From positions 1-57,739 of the forward strand of contig JAFSET010000006.1 in the NCBI GenBank assembly GCA_017435615.1: 57,739 bases of DNA. Reading direction: 5' to 3'. Below the pieces are notes generated by a model. That model saw only the letters and a program-made list of their open reading frames with translations. It was not told where the DNA came from and did not search any database. Each line of letters opens with the position of its first letter. Position 1 is the stretch's first letter. Both the position numbers and the translations under genes were made by a program. This DNA comes from Oscillospiraceae bacterium. GTDB lineage: Bacteria > Bacillota > Clostridia > Oscillospirales > Oscillospiraceae. Of this stretch, positions 44,781-53,400 are shown in pieces.

Positions 44781-45578
44781 ATGATCTTGCCGGAGATCGT
44801 GGCTGTGGGAATTTACAACTCCTCTTTTGCCGCAAAAAACACATCTGTCAGTAAAAACCGAAAAACCTCCATGTTTGAAATTGAGCTTCCTATGGAAAAC
44901 GGCGGTATTTCCTTTATTAACGACAGCTCCATGCCCATTACCCCCAATAGGATCATCTGCGCAAAGCCCGGCCAGGTCCGGCATACAAAATTCCCCTTTA
45001 AATGCTATTTTGTGCATATGATCCTCCATAGCGGCACGCTGTACGATACCCTGATGCAGACGCCGGATATTTTTGAAACCGACCGCACAGAGGATTATAA
45101 AAGGATCTTTACAAGGCTTGTAAAGTATTACAACTCCCCACCCAACAATGAAATTATCCTGCAAAGCCTGGTTTTGGAGCTGATCGACACCATCCGCCGG
45201 GATACTTCCGGCTTTGCCAATCCGGGGCAGGGGAGTACCGCAAGTATCTTGCGAATAGAACCGGCCCTGAAATATATCAAGGAAAACCTGACAGAGGACC
45301 TGAGTCTTGGAAGACTGGCAGAGCATGTATCCCTCAGTCCCATCCATTTTCATAACTGCTTCAAGGCGGCGGTGGGGATGACCCTGCGGGAATATGTGGA
45401 GGAGCAGCGTATCAAAAAAGCGATTCATCTGCTGATGTCTACGGAATATTCCCTGACCCAGATCGCCTTTGCCTGCGGCTACTCGTCCCAGAGCTACTTC
45501 AGCTATGTGTTTAAGCGCAGAATGAAAAAAACACCACGGGAATACATCCGGGAGCTTTATAACCAATATGAGCTGTAA
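44781..45578 (+). CDS. AraC-family transcriptional regulator
   Basis: A 265-residue regulator with an N-terminal ligand domain that lacks an obvious cupin signature and a C-terminal AraC/XylS domain (about 165-262: LSLGRLAEHVSLSPIHFHNC, LTQIAFACGYSSQSYFSYVF, then KKTPREYI). GGGAGGTGG sits four bases before the ATG at 44781. It is divergent from the second dehydratase-GH16-SDR operon with only 109 bp between them and probably controls it. The two AraC genes of this region share little beyond the DNA-binding domain. Confidence 0.87.
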   Translation: MILPEIVAVGIYNSSFAAKNTSVSKNRKTSMFEIELPMENGGISFINDSSMPITPNRIICAKPGQVRHTKFPFKCYFVHMILHSGTLYDTLMQTPDIFETDRTEDYKRIFTRLVKYYNSPPNNEIILQSLVLELIDTIRRDTSGFANPGQGSTASILRIEPALKYIKENLTEDLSLGRLAEHVSLSPIHFHNCFKAAVGMTLREYVEEQRIKKAIHLLMSTEYSLTQIAFACGYSSQSYFSYVFKRRMKKTPREYIRELYNQYEL

Positions 45579-45687
45579 AACGAGCCGCCTGAAGGGAAAA
45601 AACCGTGAATTCCAGGACGGAACCCTACGGAATTTGAGAAAATATGGGACAAAAATGAAATTCTTTGTGTTTTCAACAAAAAAGGCA

Positions 45688-45716
45688 TTGAAATCGTGAA
45701 AGCCTTCGTGTATAAT
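45688..45716 (+). promoter_or_regulatory. Strong promoter of the EF-G-like gene
   Basis: TTGAAA (45688-45693), 17 bp spacer, consensus TATAAT (45711-45716). The 70-base leader has two AAAGGAG-like runs (45749 and 45770); the second lies nine bases before the ATG. The remainder of 45579-45687 shows nothing clear. Confidence 0.75.
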
Positions 45717-45788
45717 GTCTGTATCGCGGCTTTTTGGGGCCGCAGGTAAAGGAGGGCAAAAGCCTTCCCGAAAGGAGAATGATTTTCT

Positions 45789-47855
45789 ATGTACACAGCA
45801 AATTCTATTCGTAATGTCTGTCTGCTGGGCCACAGCGGCAGCGGTAAGTCTGCCCTGGCAGAAAGCCTGCTTTATATGACCGGTGTGATCGACCGTATCG
45901 GCAAGAACGCTGACGGCAACACCGTGTGCGACTACGATCCGGAAGAGATTCGCCGCAATATCTCTATCTCCTCCGCTCTGGTCCCCCTGGATTACAAGGG
46001 CGCCCGTATCAACCTGCTGGATACCCCCGGCGGCTTTGATTTCTCCGGCGCAGTGGTAGAGGCTCTGCGTGCGGCTGACGCTGCTATCATCGTCTGCTCT
46101 GCCAAGGACGGCATCACAGTGGGCTTCGAGAAGGCATGGAAGTACTGTGAAGAGAGAAATATGCCCTGCTTCATATACATCTCCAAGGTCGACGAGGACA
46201 ACTCCGACTACAATGCCACCTTCAACGCATTGCGTGAGCGCTATGGCAACCGGATCGCACCTGTGGTCATCCCCATTTGGGACGCCGGCAAGAAGGTGAC
46301 CGGCATTATCGATGTGCTCAACAAGCGTGCCTACGAGATGCAGAACCTGAAGCGTGTGGAAATCGACGTGCCCGAGGGCAAGGACGATGTGATCACCGAG
46401 TTCAACGACGCGCTGAAGGAATCCGTTGCTGAGACCAGCGAGGAGTTTATGGACAAGTTCTTCGGCGGTGAAGACTTTACATATGCCGAAATGATCAAGG
46501 GTATGCACAAGGGCGTGCTGGACCGCACCATGTTCCCTGTGCTCTGCGGCTCCGGTGTAAACTGCCTGGGCAGCCTGATGCTGATGGATCATATCATCGA
46601 CCTGCTGCCGAACCCTGTTGAGGGTAACTATCATAAGGCTACCGCTGCGGACGGTTCCGTTGAGGAGTTTGTTGTTTCTCCCGGCGGCGTACCCTCTGCC
46701 TTTGTCTTTAAGACTGTTTCCGATCAGTACGGCAAGTACTCCTTCGTCAAGGTGCTTTCCGGCGAGATCACTTCCGATACCACCCTGGTCAACTCCCGTA
46801 CCGGCGAGACCGAGAAGCTGGGCCGTCTGTACACCATGTGCGGCAAGAAGGCTACCGAAGTCAAGGTCCTGGGCTGCGGCGATATCGGTGCCATCGGCAA
46901 GATGGACAAGGTCCGCACCGGCGATACCCTGTGTGACCCCCGTAAGGTGGTCTCCCTGAAGGGCCTGCCCTACGCACCTGCCTGCTATTCCATGGCCATT
47001 GCTCCCAAGACCAAGGGTCAGGAAGACAAGGTTACTGCCGGCCTGAACCGGCTCAACGAGGAAGATCCCTCCTTCACCCTGGTCAACAATGCCGAGACCA
47101 GACAGTTGGTGCTGTCCGGTGCCGGTGATCAGCACCTGGATGTGCTGGTTTCCAAGCTGAAGTCCCGTTTTGGCGTGGATGCAGAGCTGTTCCCGGCTAA
47201 GGTTGCTTACCGTGAAAAGATCAAGAAGTCCGTGCAGGCTCATGGCCGTCATAAGAAGCAGACCGGCGGCAGCGGCCAGTTCGGTGACGTTTGGGTCCGC
47301 TTCGAGCCCCAGGAGGAGCAGGATGAACTGATCTTCGCTGAGGAAGTGTTCGGCGGCTCCGTGCCCAAGAACTTCTATCCTGCCGTTGAAAAGGGTATTC
47401 AGGAAGCAGTCCAGAAGGGCCCCCTGGCCGGTTACCCCATGGTTGGCCTGAAGGCCGTCCTGTACGATGGTTCTTACCACCCTGTTGACTCCAACGAAAT
47501 GGCATTTAAGCTGGCTGCTATCCTGGCCTTCAAGGAAGCTATGCCCAATGCCGCTCCCACTCTGCTGGAGCCCATTGCTTCTCTGGCTGTTACCGTTCCC
47601 GAGAGCTATGTGGGTGACGTGATGGGCGATCTGAGCAAGCGTCGTGGCCGTCCCATGGGCATGACCCCCGATGCTGACGGCAACACCGTGGTCGAGGCTG
47701 AGGTTCCCATGGCTGAAATGGGCAGCTACGCCATTGACCTGCGTGCTATGACCCAGGCAAGAGGCTCTTTCACAATGCAGTTCGAGCGTTATGAGGAAGT
47801 GCCCAAGGCTAACCAGGCCAAGATCATCGAAGAGGCCGCTAAGGACGAAGACTGA
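45789..47855 (+). CDS. Elongation factor G paralogue (EF-G-like GTPase) without the catalytic histidine
   Basis: A 688-residue translational GTPase of the EF-G superfamily. P-loop GHSGSGKS (14-21) replaces the usual GHIDAGKT. Switch I ends in NISIS. The G3 motif is DTPGGFDF, so the histidine that activates water in EF-G (DTPGHVDF) is Gly82. G4 reads SKVD instead of NKMD (Ser132). Domains II-V follow, including QTGGSGQFGDVWVRFEP and a C-terminal YAIDLRAMTQARGSFTM. Codon use is strongly biased to CTG, GCT/GCC and AAG, as in highly expressed genes. It may act as an auxiliary or stress EF-G rather than the housekeeping one, as reported for EF-G2-type paralogues (inference). Confidence 0.85.
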   Translation: MYTANSIRNVCLLGHSGSGKSALAESLLYMTGVIDRIGKNADGNTVCDYDPEEIRRNISISSALVPLDYKGARINLLDTPGGFDFSGAVVEALRAADAAIIVCSAKDGITVGFEKAWKYCEERNMPCFIYISKVDEDNSDYNATFNALRERYGNRIAPVVIPIWDAGKKVTGIIDVLNKRAYEMQNLKRVEIDVPEGKDDVITEFNDALKESVAETSEEFMDKFFGGEDFTYAEMIKGMHKGVLDRTMFPVLCGSGVNCLGSLMLMDHIIDLLPNPVEGNYHKATAADGSVEEFVVSPGGVPSAFVFKTVSDQYGKYSFVKVLSGEITSDTTLVNSRTGETEKLGRLYTMCGKKATEVKVLGCGDIGAIGKMDKVRTGDTLCDPRKVVSLKGLPYAPACYSMAIAPKTKGQEDKVTAGLNRLNEEDPSFTLVNNAETRQLVLSGAGDQHLDVLVSKLKSRFGVDAELFPAKVAYREKIKKSVQAHGRHKKQTGGSGQFGDVWVRFEPQEEQDELIFAEEVFGGSVPKNFYPAVEKGIQEAVQKGPLAGYPMVGLKAVLYDGSYHPVDSNEMAFKLAAILAFKEAMPNAAPTLLEPIASLAVTVPESYVGDVMGDLSKRRGRPMGMTPDADGNTVVEAEVPMAEMGSYAIDLRAMTQARGSFTMQFERYEEVPKANQAKIIEEAAKDED

Positions 47856-47870
47856 TCTATATAAAAATTT

Positions 47871-47900
47871 ACTCCGGGATGGCTTATGCCACCCCGGAGT
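47871..47900 (+). terminator. Terminator after the EF-G-like gene
   Basis: ACTCCGGG-TGGC pairs with GCCA-CCCGGAGT around TTAT (47871-47900), followed by the weak U-tract ATTCTTA. Confidence 0.7.
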
Positions 47901-47931
47901 ATTCTTACTACAATGAAAACGAGGCTTTATC

Positions 47932-48123
47932 ATGGCGACGAATAAAATTCAAACCGGTATTCGATTTGAGCCGGAATTACTGTACAAAATTGGCGTGGTT
48001 GCCAAGGATAACAAGCGATCCTTAAATGCACAGTTAGAGTACCTGGCACAGCTTTGTGTCAAAGAATATGAGGACCAAAACGGTGCGATCCCCATTGACG
48101 ACAGCAAGCTTTACAGGAAATAA
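47932..48123 (+). CDS. Small ribbon-helix-helix (Arc-type) protein
   Basis: A 63-residue protein with the pattern of an Arc/MetJ-type ribbon-helix-helix DNA-binding domain: a short beta strand TGIRFEPELLYKIG, then helix VVAKDNKRSLNAQLEYL and helix AQLCVKEYED. The C-terminus is acidic. GAGGCT lies eight bases before the ATG. No partner toxin gene is adjacent, so a toxin-antitoxin role is not supported. It sits between the EF-G-like gene and the convergent rnc operon with a terminator on either side. Its targets are unknown. Confidence 0.7.
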   Translation: MATNKIQTGIRFEPELLYKIGVVAKDNKRSLNAQLEYLAQLCVKEYEDQNGAIPIDDSKLYRK

Positions 48124-48129
48124 AAGCCA

Positions 48130-48161
48130 CCCGGCCAGCCTGAAAATAAAGGCTGGCCGGG
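48130..48161. terminator. Shared terminator of the RHH gene and the rnc operon
   Basis: CCCGGCCAGCC (48130-48140) pairs with GGCTGGCCGGG (48151-48161) over a ten-base loop. It lies seven bases after each gene end, so it can serve both strands. Confidence 0.8.
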
Positions 48162-48167
48162 ATTATG

Positions 48168-48845
48168 TTATGATTGGATTTTTTCCAGGGCGTCACGGGC
48201 GGCGTCCTGTTCGGCCCGTTTTTTGCTGGTGCCCTGTCCGCTGCCTACAGGGACTCCGTTCAGCAGCACCTGCACCTGAAAATGCTTATCGTGGTCCGGA
48301 CCGGACTGGCCGGTCAGCTCATAGCTGAGGACCTGGTTTTTCTTTTGCTGCACCAGCTCCTGCAGGGCGGTTTTATAGTCGGTAATATGCAGCTTCTTCT
48401 CCGGTACATCGCACAGGATAAACCGATCAATAAAGCCCTTGGCAGGGGCCATGCCGCCGTCCAGGAACATAGCGGCGATCACCGATTCCACAGCGTCGGC
48501 CAGGATGGACGCGCGGGCTCTGCCGCCTCCCTGAGCCTCGCCGTGACCCAAAAGCAGGTGACTGCCAAGCTGCAGCTTATCCGCCACCTGTGCCAGTGCG
48601 GTCTCACAGACCATATCGGCACGCATCCGGGTCAACTCCCCTTCAGGGCGGTCCGGGTAGTTGCGGTAGAGATGCTCTGCCACCACCATACCCAAAACCG
48701 AATCCCCCAAAAACTCCAGCCGTTCATTGCTCATCAGGCTGTCGTGCCAGCGTTCGTTGGCAAAAGAGGAATGGGTGAGGGCATTTTGCAGTAGGGTGAT
48801 ATTTTGAAAACGGTAGCCGAGGGCTGCTTCCAGATCCTTAATCAT
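48168..48845 (-). CDS. rnc: Ribonuclease III
   Basis: A 225-residue double-strand-specific endoribonuclease used in rRNA and mRNA processing. The nuclease signature NERLEFLGDSVLG (40-52) supplies the metal-binding carboxylates; ILADAVESVIAAMFLDGG carries the second set. The C-terminal dsRNA-binding domain (about 152-223) has DYKTALQELVQ, a HFQVQVLLNG strand and KKRAEQDAARDALEKI. The ATG at 48845 has GAGGAGA upstream and overlaps the plsX end by eight bases. It is the last gene of the operon. Confidence 0.95.
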   Translation of the reverse strand: MIKDLEAALGYRFQNITLLQNALTHSSFANERWHDSLMSNERLEFLGDSVLGMVVAEHLYRNYPDRPEGELTRMRADMVCETALAQVADKLQLGSHLLLGHGEAQGGGRARASILADAVESVIAAMFLDGGMAPAKGFIDRFILCDVPEKKLHITDYKTALQELVQQKKNQVLSYELTGQSGPDHDKHFQVQVLLNGVPVGSGQGTSKKRAEQDAARDALEKIQS

Positions 48846-49872
48846 CGGTGTTCTCCTCAAGCTTTAATTGGGCAAGGCCGGCCTCAAGCTCACTGGAAAT
48901 ATTGCTGTTGGCCGCATCCATTGCCTGCTTGACAGCATTGCGGAAGGCCAGCACATCGGAAGAGCCGTGTGCCTTGATCACCGGCTTTTTAATGCCCAGG
49001 AAGGGCGTTCCGCCAATCTCACGGTAATCCAAAAGCTTTTTCAGCTTTTTAATACCGCTATTGCAGCACAGCGCACCCAGCTTGGTAAGCAGATTCTTTT
49101 TAAACATCCGGCTCACCACGCTGCCCATAAAGGCAGCAGTACCTTCAATGGACTTCAGCAGCACATTGCCGGCAAAGCCATCGCAGACTACCACATCCAC
49201 TGCGCCCAGAGGCACATCCCGGGCCTCCACATTGCCCACAAAGTTGATAATACCCCGGTCACCGGCATTTTTCAGCAGACCGTAGGCTTCCTTCTGCAGC
49301 GGTGTACCCTTGGTATCCTCAGAACCGATGTTCAACAGGCCGATTTTTGGGTTTTTTACCCCTAAGTACTTTTGGGCATACAAAGAGCCGATCAGGCCAA
49401 ACTGCAGTAAAAATTCCGGTGTACACTCCGCGTTGGCACCGCAGTCCAAAATGACAGTCTTACCGCCGGCCTTGTTGGGCATAACAGGACCCATAGCGGC
49501 CCGGCGAACGCCTTTGACCCGCTTGACGATCAGGGTGGCACCGCTAAGCAGTGCGCCGGTACTGCCGGCAGAGATGAAGGCCTCGCCCTCTCCCTCGGAC
49601 AGCATCCGCAGGCCCAGCATCATAGAGGAATTTTTCTTTTTGCGAACTGCTTCCGCCGGGTCGTCGTGCATATCCACCACATCGTCGGCGTGACAGATCT
49701 GAATACCCTCCGGCAGATCGTTGATGCCGTTTCGCTTCAGTACATCCAGCAGCTCCGGGCCGCGGCCCACCAAGGTGATCTGTGCGCCGTACAGCTTTGC
49801 CGCCTCAATCGCGCCCAGTACCGGTGCTTCCGGGGCGTGGTCACCGCCCATTGCGTCAAGAATGATCTTCAT
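48838..49872 (-). CDS. plsX: Phosphate acyltransferase PlsX
   Basis: A 344-residue soluble enzyme that makes acyl-phosphate from acyl-ACP, feeding phosphatidic acid synthesis. Motifs: MKIILDAMGGDHAPE at the start, SAGSTGALLSGA, RAAMGPVMPNKAGGKTVILDCGANAEC, LLNIGSEDTKG, NFVGNVEARDV and VVCDGFAGNVLLKSIEG. GAGGTG precedes the ATG at 49872, and its start overlaps the trmFO end by 17 bases. PlsX-rnc adjacency is common, but acpP and fab genes, usually between them, are absent. PlsC at 555 could act in the same pathway. Confidence 0.95.
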   Translation of the reverse strand: MKIILDAMGGDHAPEAPVLGAIEAAKLYGAQITLVGRGPELLDVLKRNGINDLPEGIQICHADDVVDMHDDPAEAVRKKKNSSMMLGLRMLSEGEGEAFISAGSTGALLSGATLIVKRVKGVRRAAMGPVMPNKAGGKTVILDCGANAECTPEFLLQFGLIGSLYAQKYLGVKNPKIGLLNIGSEDTKGTPLQKEAYGLLKNAGDRGIINFVGNVEARDVPLGAVDVVVCDGFAGNVLLKSIEGTAAFMGSVVSRMFKKNLLTKLGALCCNSGIKKLKKLLDYREIGGTPFLGIKKPVIKAHGSSDVLAFRNAVKQAMDAANSNISSELEAGLAQLKLEENTDD

Positions 49873-51178
49873 CTGCGACACCTCTTTCTTTGGAAATGAT
49901 TTCATCGATGATCGCCAGGGATCGGTTGGCGATGGCCAGATTTTTTTCTGACTTTTTGCGGATCCGCTGGGTCAGCGGTGCAATAATGCTGAAATTGATA
50001 TTCATAGGCTGGAACTGCTCGATTCGCTCGTCGCTGATATACAGTCCCAAAGCGCCGATGGCGGTTTCCTTGGGGAACTCCACCGGTGCTTCCCCCTTGA
50101 CCTTGGCGGCCATAGCCACCGCAGCCAAATAGCCGGAGGCCGCGCTTTCCACATAGCCTTCCACGCCGGTCATCTGCCCGGCAAAGGCCACCATAGGATC
50201 ACGCCGGTCAGCGTAGAATCGATCCAGCAGCTTAGGGGATTGGAGGAAGGTGTTGCGGTGCATCACACCGTAGCGGACAAATTCCGCGTTTTTCAGCGCC
50301 GGGATCATAGAGAAGACCCGCTTTTGCTCCGGGAATTTCAAATGGGTTTGAAAACCTACCAGGTTAAACACACTTTTGGCGGCGTTGTCCTGCCGAAGCT
50401 GGACCACCGCATAAGGCTCCTTGCCGGTTTTGGGATCTGTCAGACCCACCGGCTTTAGCGGACCAAACCGCAGAGTGTCCGGACCTCTTCGGGCCATGAC
50501 CTCCACAGGCATACAGCCTTCAAACACATGTTTGTCTTCAAAGCCGTGGACCGGTGCTTCCTCCGCGTGGATCAGCTCCTGCAAAAAGGCAGCGTACTCA
50601 TCCTTGTCCATAGCGCAGTTGATATAATCCGGTGTACCCCGGTCATAACGGGATTGCCACCAGGCTTTGTCCATATCCACGGAATCGGCAGTGACCAGGG
50701 GCGCCGCGGCATCAAAGAAATGCAGATATCCGGTACCGAAATACTCGCCAATGGCCTGGGACATGGCCTCGGAGGTCAGCGGACCTGTGGCTACGATCAC
50801 CGGGCCTTCCGGCACCTGGGTGATCTCCTGTTCTTTCACAGTAATATTGGGGTGATTTCTGATTTTTTCCGTTACCAAATTGGAAAAGCCTTCCCGGTCT
50901 ACCGCCAGACAGCCGCCGGCCTCCACACGGGTTTGGTCGGCACACTCGATAATCAGGCTGCCTAAGCGCCGCATCTCCTCTTTCAAAAGGCCCACGGCGT
51001 TTTCCAGGCGGTCACCCCGCAGGGAATTGGAGCAGACCAGCTCCGCAAAGGTATCTGTATGATGGGCAGGGGATTTTTTATGGGGCTTCATTTCGTAAAG
51101 CTCCACGGCAATGCCCCTTTGCGCCAACTGCCAGGCAGCTTCCGCGCCTGCCAGACCGGCACCGATCACCTTTACCAT
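49856..51178 (-). CDS. trmFO: Methylenetetrahydrofolate-tRNA-(uracil-5-)-methyltransferase TrmFO
   Basis: A 440-residue FAD enzyme that methylates U54 of tRNA to ribothymidine using methylenetetrahydrofolate. The FAD loop VIGAGLAGAEAAWQLA is at residues 4-19, followed by the family block AELVCSNSLRGDRLENAVG and the RVEAGGCLAVDREGFS cysteine. GYLHFFDAAAPLV, CMPVEVMARRGPDTLRFGP and GQMTGVEGYVESAASGYLAA complete the pattern. It links this operon to folate supply (folT-folC elsewhere in the window). It lies between topA and plsX; the topA-trmFO order is conserved in Firmicutes. Confidence 0.96.
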   Translation of the reverse strand: MVKVIGAGLAGAEAAWQLAQRGIAVELYEMKPHKKSPAHHTDTFAELVCSNSLRGDRLENAVGLLKEEMRRLGSLIIECADQTRVEAGGCLAVDREGFSNLVTEKIRNHPNITVKEQEITQVPEGPVIVATGPLTSEAMSQAIGEYFGTGYLHFFDAAAPLVTADSVDMDKAWWQSRYDRGTPDYINCAMDKDEYAAFLQELIHAEEAPVHGFEDKHVFEGCMPVEVMARRGPDTLRFGPLKPVGLTDPKTGKEPYAVVQLRQDNAAKSVFNLVGFQTHLKFPEQKRVFSMIPALKNAEFVRYGVMHRNTFLQSPKLLDRFYADRRDPMVAFAGQMTGVEGYVESAASGYLAAVAMAAKVKGEAPVEFPKETAIGALGLYISDERIEQFQPMNINFSIIAPLTQRIRKKSEKNLAIANRSLAIIDEIISKERGVADEDHS

Positions 51179-51190
51179 CGTCTTCGCTCC

Positions 51191-53383
51191 TTACTTTTTC
51201 GCAGTCTTTTTCGCTGCGGTTTTCTTTGTGGTTTTCTTCTTCTCCTTCGGCTCCTCTGCCTGGTCCTTGGAGGCTTTTTTGTAGTAGCCCCGTTTGTCCT
51301 CCGGCAGGAAGTTTTCACACTGCTCGTTGGTACAGAAGGGCTTGTTGCGGCCCTTTCCGGCCTTTTTGAACATAGTCTGTCCGCAGACAGGGCAGTCCTC
51401 TGCCGTGGGTACATCCCAGGTCATAAAGCCGCACTTTGCACCTTGCTCACAGCCATAGTAGGCGTAGCCCTTTTTGGACTTGCGCTTTAAAATGGTACCG
51501 CCGCACTTGGGACAGCGGCCGGGCATTTTTTCCACAATGGGCTTGGTGTTGGTGCACTCCGGGAAGCCGGGGCAGGCAAGAAACTTGCCGAAGCGGCCCA
51601 TTCGGATCACCATATTTTTGCCGCAAAGCTCGCAGACCTCCTGGCTGACCTCCTCAGGCACCTTCAGCCGGGTACCCTCCAGGGCCTTTTCCGCATCCAG
51701 CATTTCCTGATGGAAGCCCTGATAGAAGTTGGCCAAAACGGCCTTCCAGTCCTGCTTGCCTTCCTCCACCTCGTCCAACAGGTCCTCCATGTGGGCGGTG
51801 AAGGTTACATCGATAATGTCGTTAAAGCGCTCCAGCATCAAGCCGGTGACAACCTCGCCCAGGGGTGTGGGCATCAGGTGCTTTTCTACCCGGTTGACAT
51901 ACTCCCGGTCCTGAATGGTGGAGACGATACCGGCGTAGGTGGAAGGACGGCCGACGCCCTTTTCTTCCATAGCCTTGACCAGGGTAGCCTCTGTGTACCG
52001 GGCAGGAGGCTGGGTAAAGTGCTGTTCCTTTTTGGTATCCCGGCACTGAGCCTGATCACCGGTCTGCAGGTCCGGAAGCTCGGAGCCGGTTGCCTGCTCC
52101 TCCTCGTCACGGCCCTCCTCATAGACAGCCAAAAAGCCTGAGAATTTCACGCTTTGATGGGCACTGCGGAAGGTGTGACCGGCGCAGACTGTGTCGATGG
52201 ATACGGTGTCATACACCGCATCAGCCATCTGACTGGCCAAAAAGCGGCTCCAGATCAGCTTGTACAGCCGGTACTGGTCTGCGGTCAGGGAGCGGCGGAT
52301 CCGCTCCGGATCCAGCTCCACATGGGTGGGACGAATGGCTTCGTGGGCATCCTGCGCTCCGGATTTTGTTTTATAAACATGGAATTTTCCGTAGTAATAG
52401 GGTGCGCCGTAGCGGCTCTTGATGAAATCTGCCGCGGCGGACATTGCTTCATTGCTCAGCCGCAAGGAGTCGGTACGCATATAAGTGATCAGACCCAAAG
52501 TGCCTTCGCCCTCCACATCCACGCCTTCATAAAGCTGCTGGGCAATGTTCATCGTGCGCTTTGGGGTCATATTCAGCTTTCTGGAAGCTTCCTGCTGCAA
52601 AGTAGAGGTGGTGAAGGGGGGCGCAGCGGTACGCTTCTTGTCTGCCCGTTTCACAGACTGTACCGTAAAGGTCTGGCCGGTGATATCCTGAATAATGGCA
52701 TCTGCCTGCTGCTCATTTGCCAGCTCCCGCTTTTTGCTGTCGCCGTGGTACTTGGCGGCAAAGGAGCCGGGCTTGCCAATGCGGTCAAGCTGCACCTCCA
52801 AAGACCAGTACTCCTTGCTTTGGAAGGCACGGATCTCATTTTCCCGGTCTACCACCAGTCTAGTGGCTACGGACTGAACACGGCCTGCGGACAGGCCGCG
52901 GCGAACCTTTTTCCACAACAGCGGAGAAAGCTGATAGCCCACGATCCGGTCCAAAAGCCGACGGGCCTGCTGCGCATCCACCAGGCTGTAGTCAATGGAC
53001 CGGGGATTGGCAATGGCCTCGGCAACTACGTTTTTGGTGATCTCATTGAAGGTGACCCGGCAGGTTTTGCTGTCCGGCAGCTCCAAAAGCTCCTTCAAGT
53101 GCCAGGAGATGGCTTCGCCCTCCCGGTCAGGGTCCGTTGCCAGATAGATCCGGCTGGCTTTTTTAGCGGCCTTTTTCAGGTCATCGATAATATCTTTTTT
53201 AGTATCCAAAGGGATATATTCCGGAATAAAACCGCCCTCAATATCCACGCCCATCGTGCTTTTGGGCAGATCCCGCAGGTGACCCATGCTGGCCTTGACA
53301 GTATATTCCGGCCCCAGGTATTTTCCAATGGTCTTTGCCTTGGACGGGGACTCAACGATTACAAGATTGGATCCGTTTGCCAT
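51191..53383 (-). CDS. topA: DNA topoisomerase I
   Basis: A 730-residue type IA topoisomerase that relaxes negative supercoils. The TOPRIM domain has VIVESPSKAKTIGKYL and LATDPDREGEAISWHLK. The active-site tyrosine is in TYMRTDSLRLS (Tyr301). Three C-terminal Cys4 zinc ribbons follow (CELCGKNMVIRM; CPKCGGTILKRK; CPVCGQTMFKKAG), then a long Lys-rich, positively charged tail of about 40 residues. It follows dprA by 17 bp and precedes trmFO by 12 bp. The length is normal for Firmicutes. Confidence 0.97.
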   Translation of the reverse strand: MANGSNLVIVESPSKAKTIGKYLGPEYTVKASMGHLRDLPKSTMGVDIEGGFIPEYIPLDTKKDIIDDLKKAAKKASRIYLATDPDREGEAISWHLKELLELPDSKTCRVTFNEITKNVVAEAIANPRSIDYSLVDAQQARRLLDRIVGYQLSPLLWKKVRRGLSAGRVQSVATRLVVDRENEIRAFQSKEYWSLEVQLDRIGKPGSFAAKYHGDSKKRELANEQQADAIIQDITGQTFTVQSVKRADKKRTAAPPFTTSTLQQEASRKLNMTPKRTMNIAQQLYEGVDVEGEGTLGLITYMRTDSLRLSNEAMSAAADFIKSRYGAPYYYGKFHVYKTKSGAQDAHEAIRPTHVELDPERIRRSLTADQYRLYKLIWSRFLASQMADAVYDTVSIDTVCAGHTFRSAHQSVKFSGFLAVYEEGRDEEEQATGSELPDLQTGDQAQCRDTKKEQHFTQPPARYTEATLVKAMEEKGVGRPSTYAGIVSTIQDREYVNRVEKHLMPTPLGEVVTGLMLERFNDIIDVTFTAHMEDLLDEVEEGKQDWKAVLANFYQGFHQEMLDAEKALEGTRLKVPEEVSQEVCELCGKNMVIRMGRFGKFLACPGFPECTNTKPIVEKMPGRCPKCGGTILKRKSKKGYAYYGCEQGAKCGFMTWDVPTAEDCPVCGQTMFKKAGKGRNKPFCTNEQCENFLPEDKRGYYKKASKDQAEEPKEKKKTTKKTAAKKTAKK

Positions 53384-53400
53384 TTGTTTCCTCCGTAAGT

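Noticed and set aside
44724-47933. A 1069-codon minus-strand frame over the AraC and EF-G-like genes
   Set aside because: Shadow of the biased codons of the EF-G-like gene; it crosses a terminator and a strong opposing promoter.
47932-48123. Antitoxin of a type II toxin-antitoxin pair
   Set aside because: No small toxin-like gene is next to it on either strand; the neighbours are EF-G-like and rnc.
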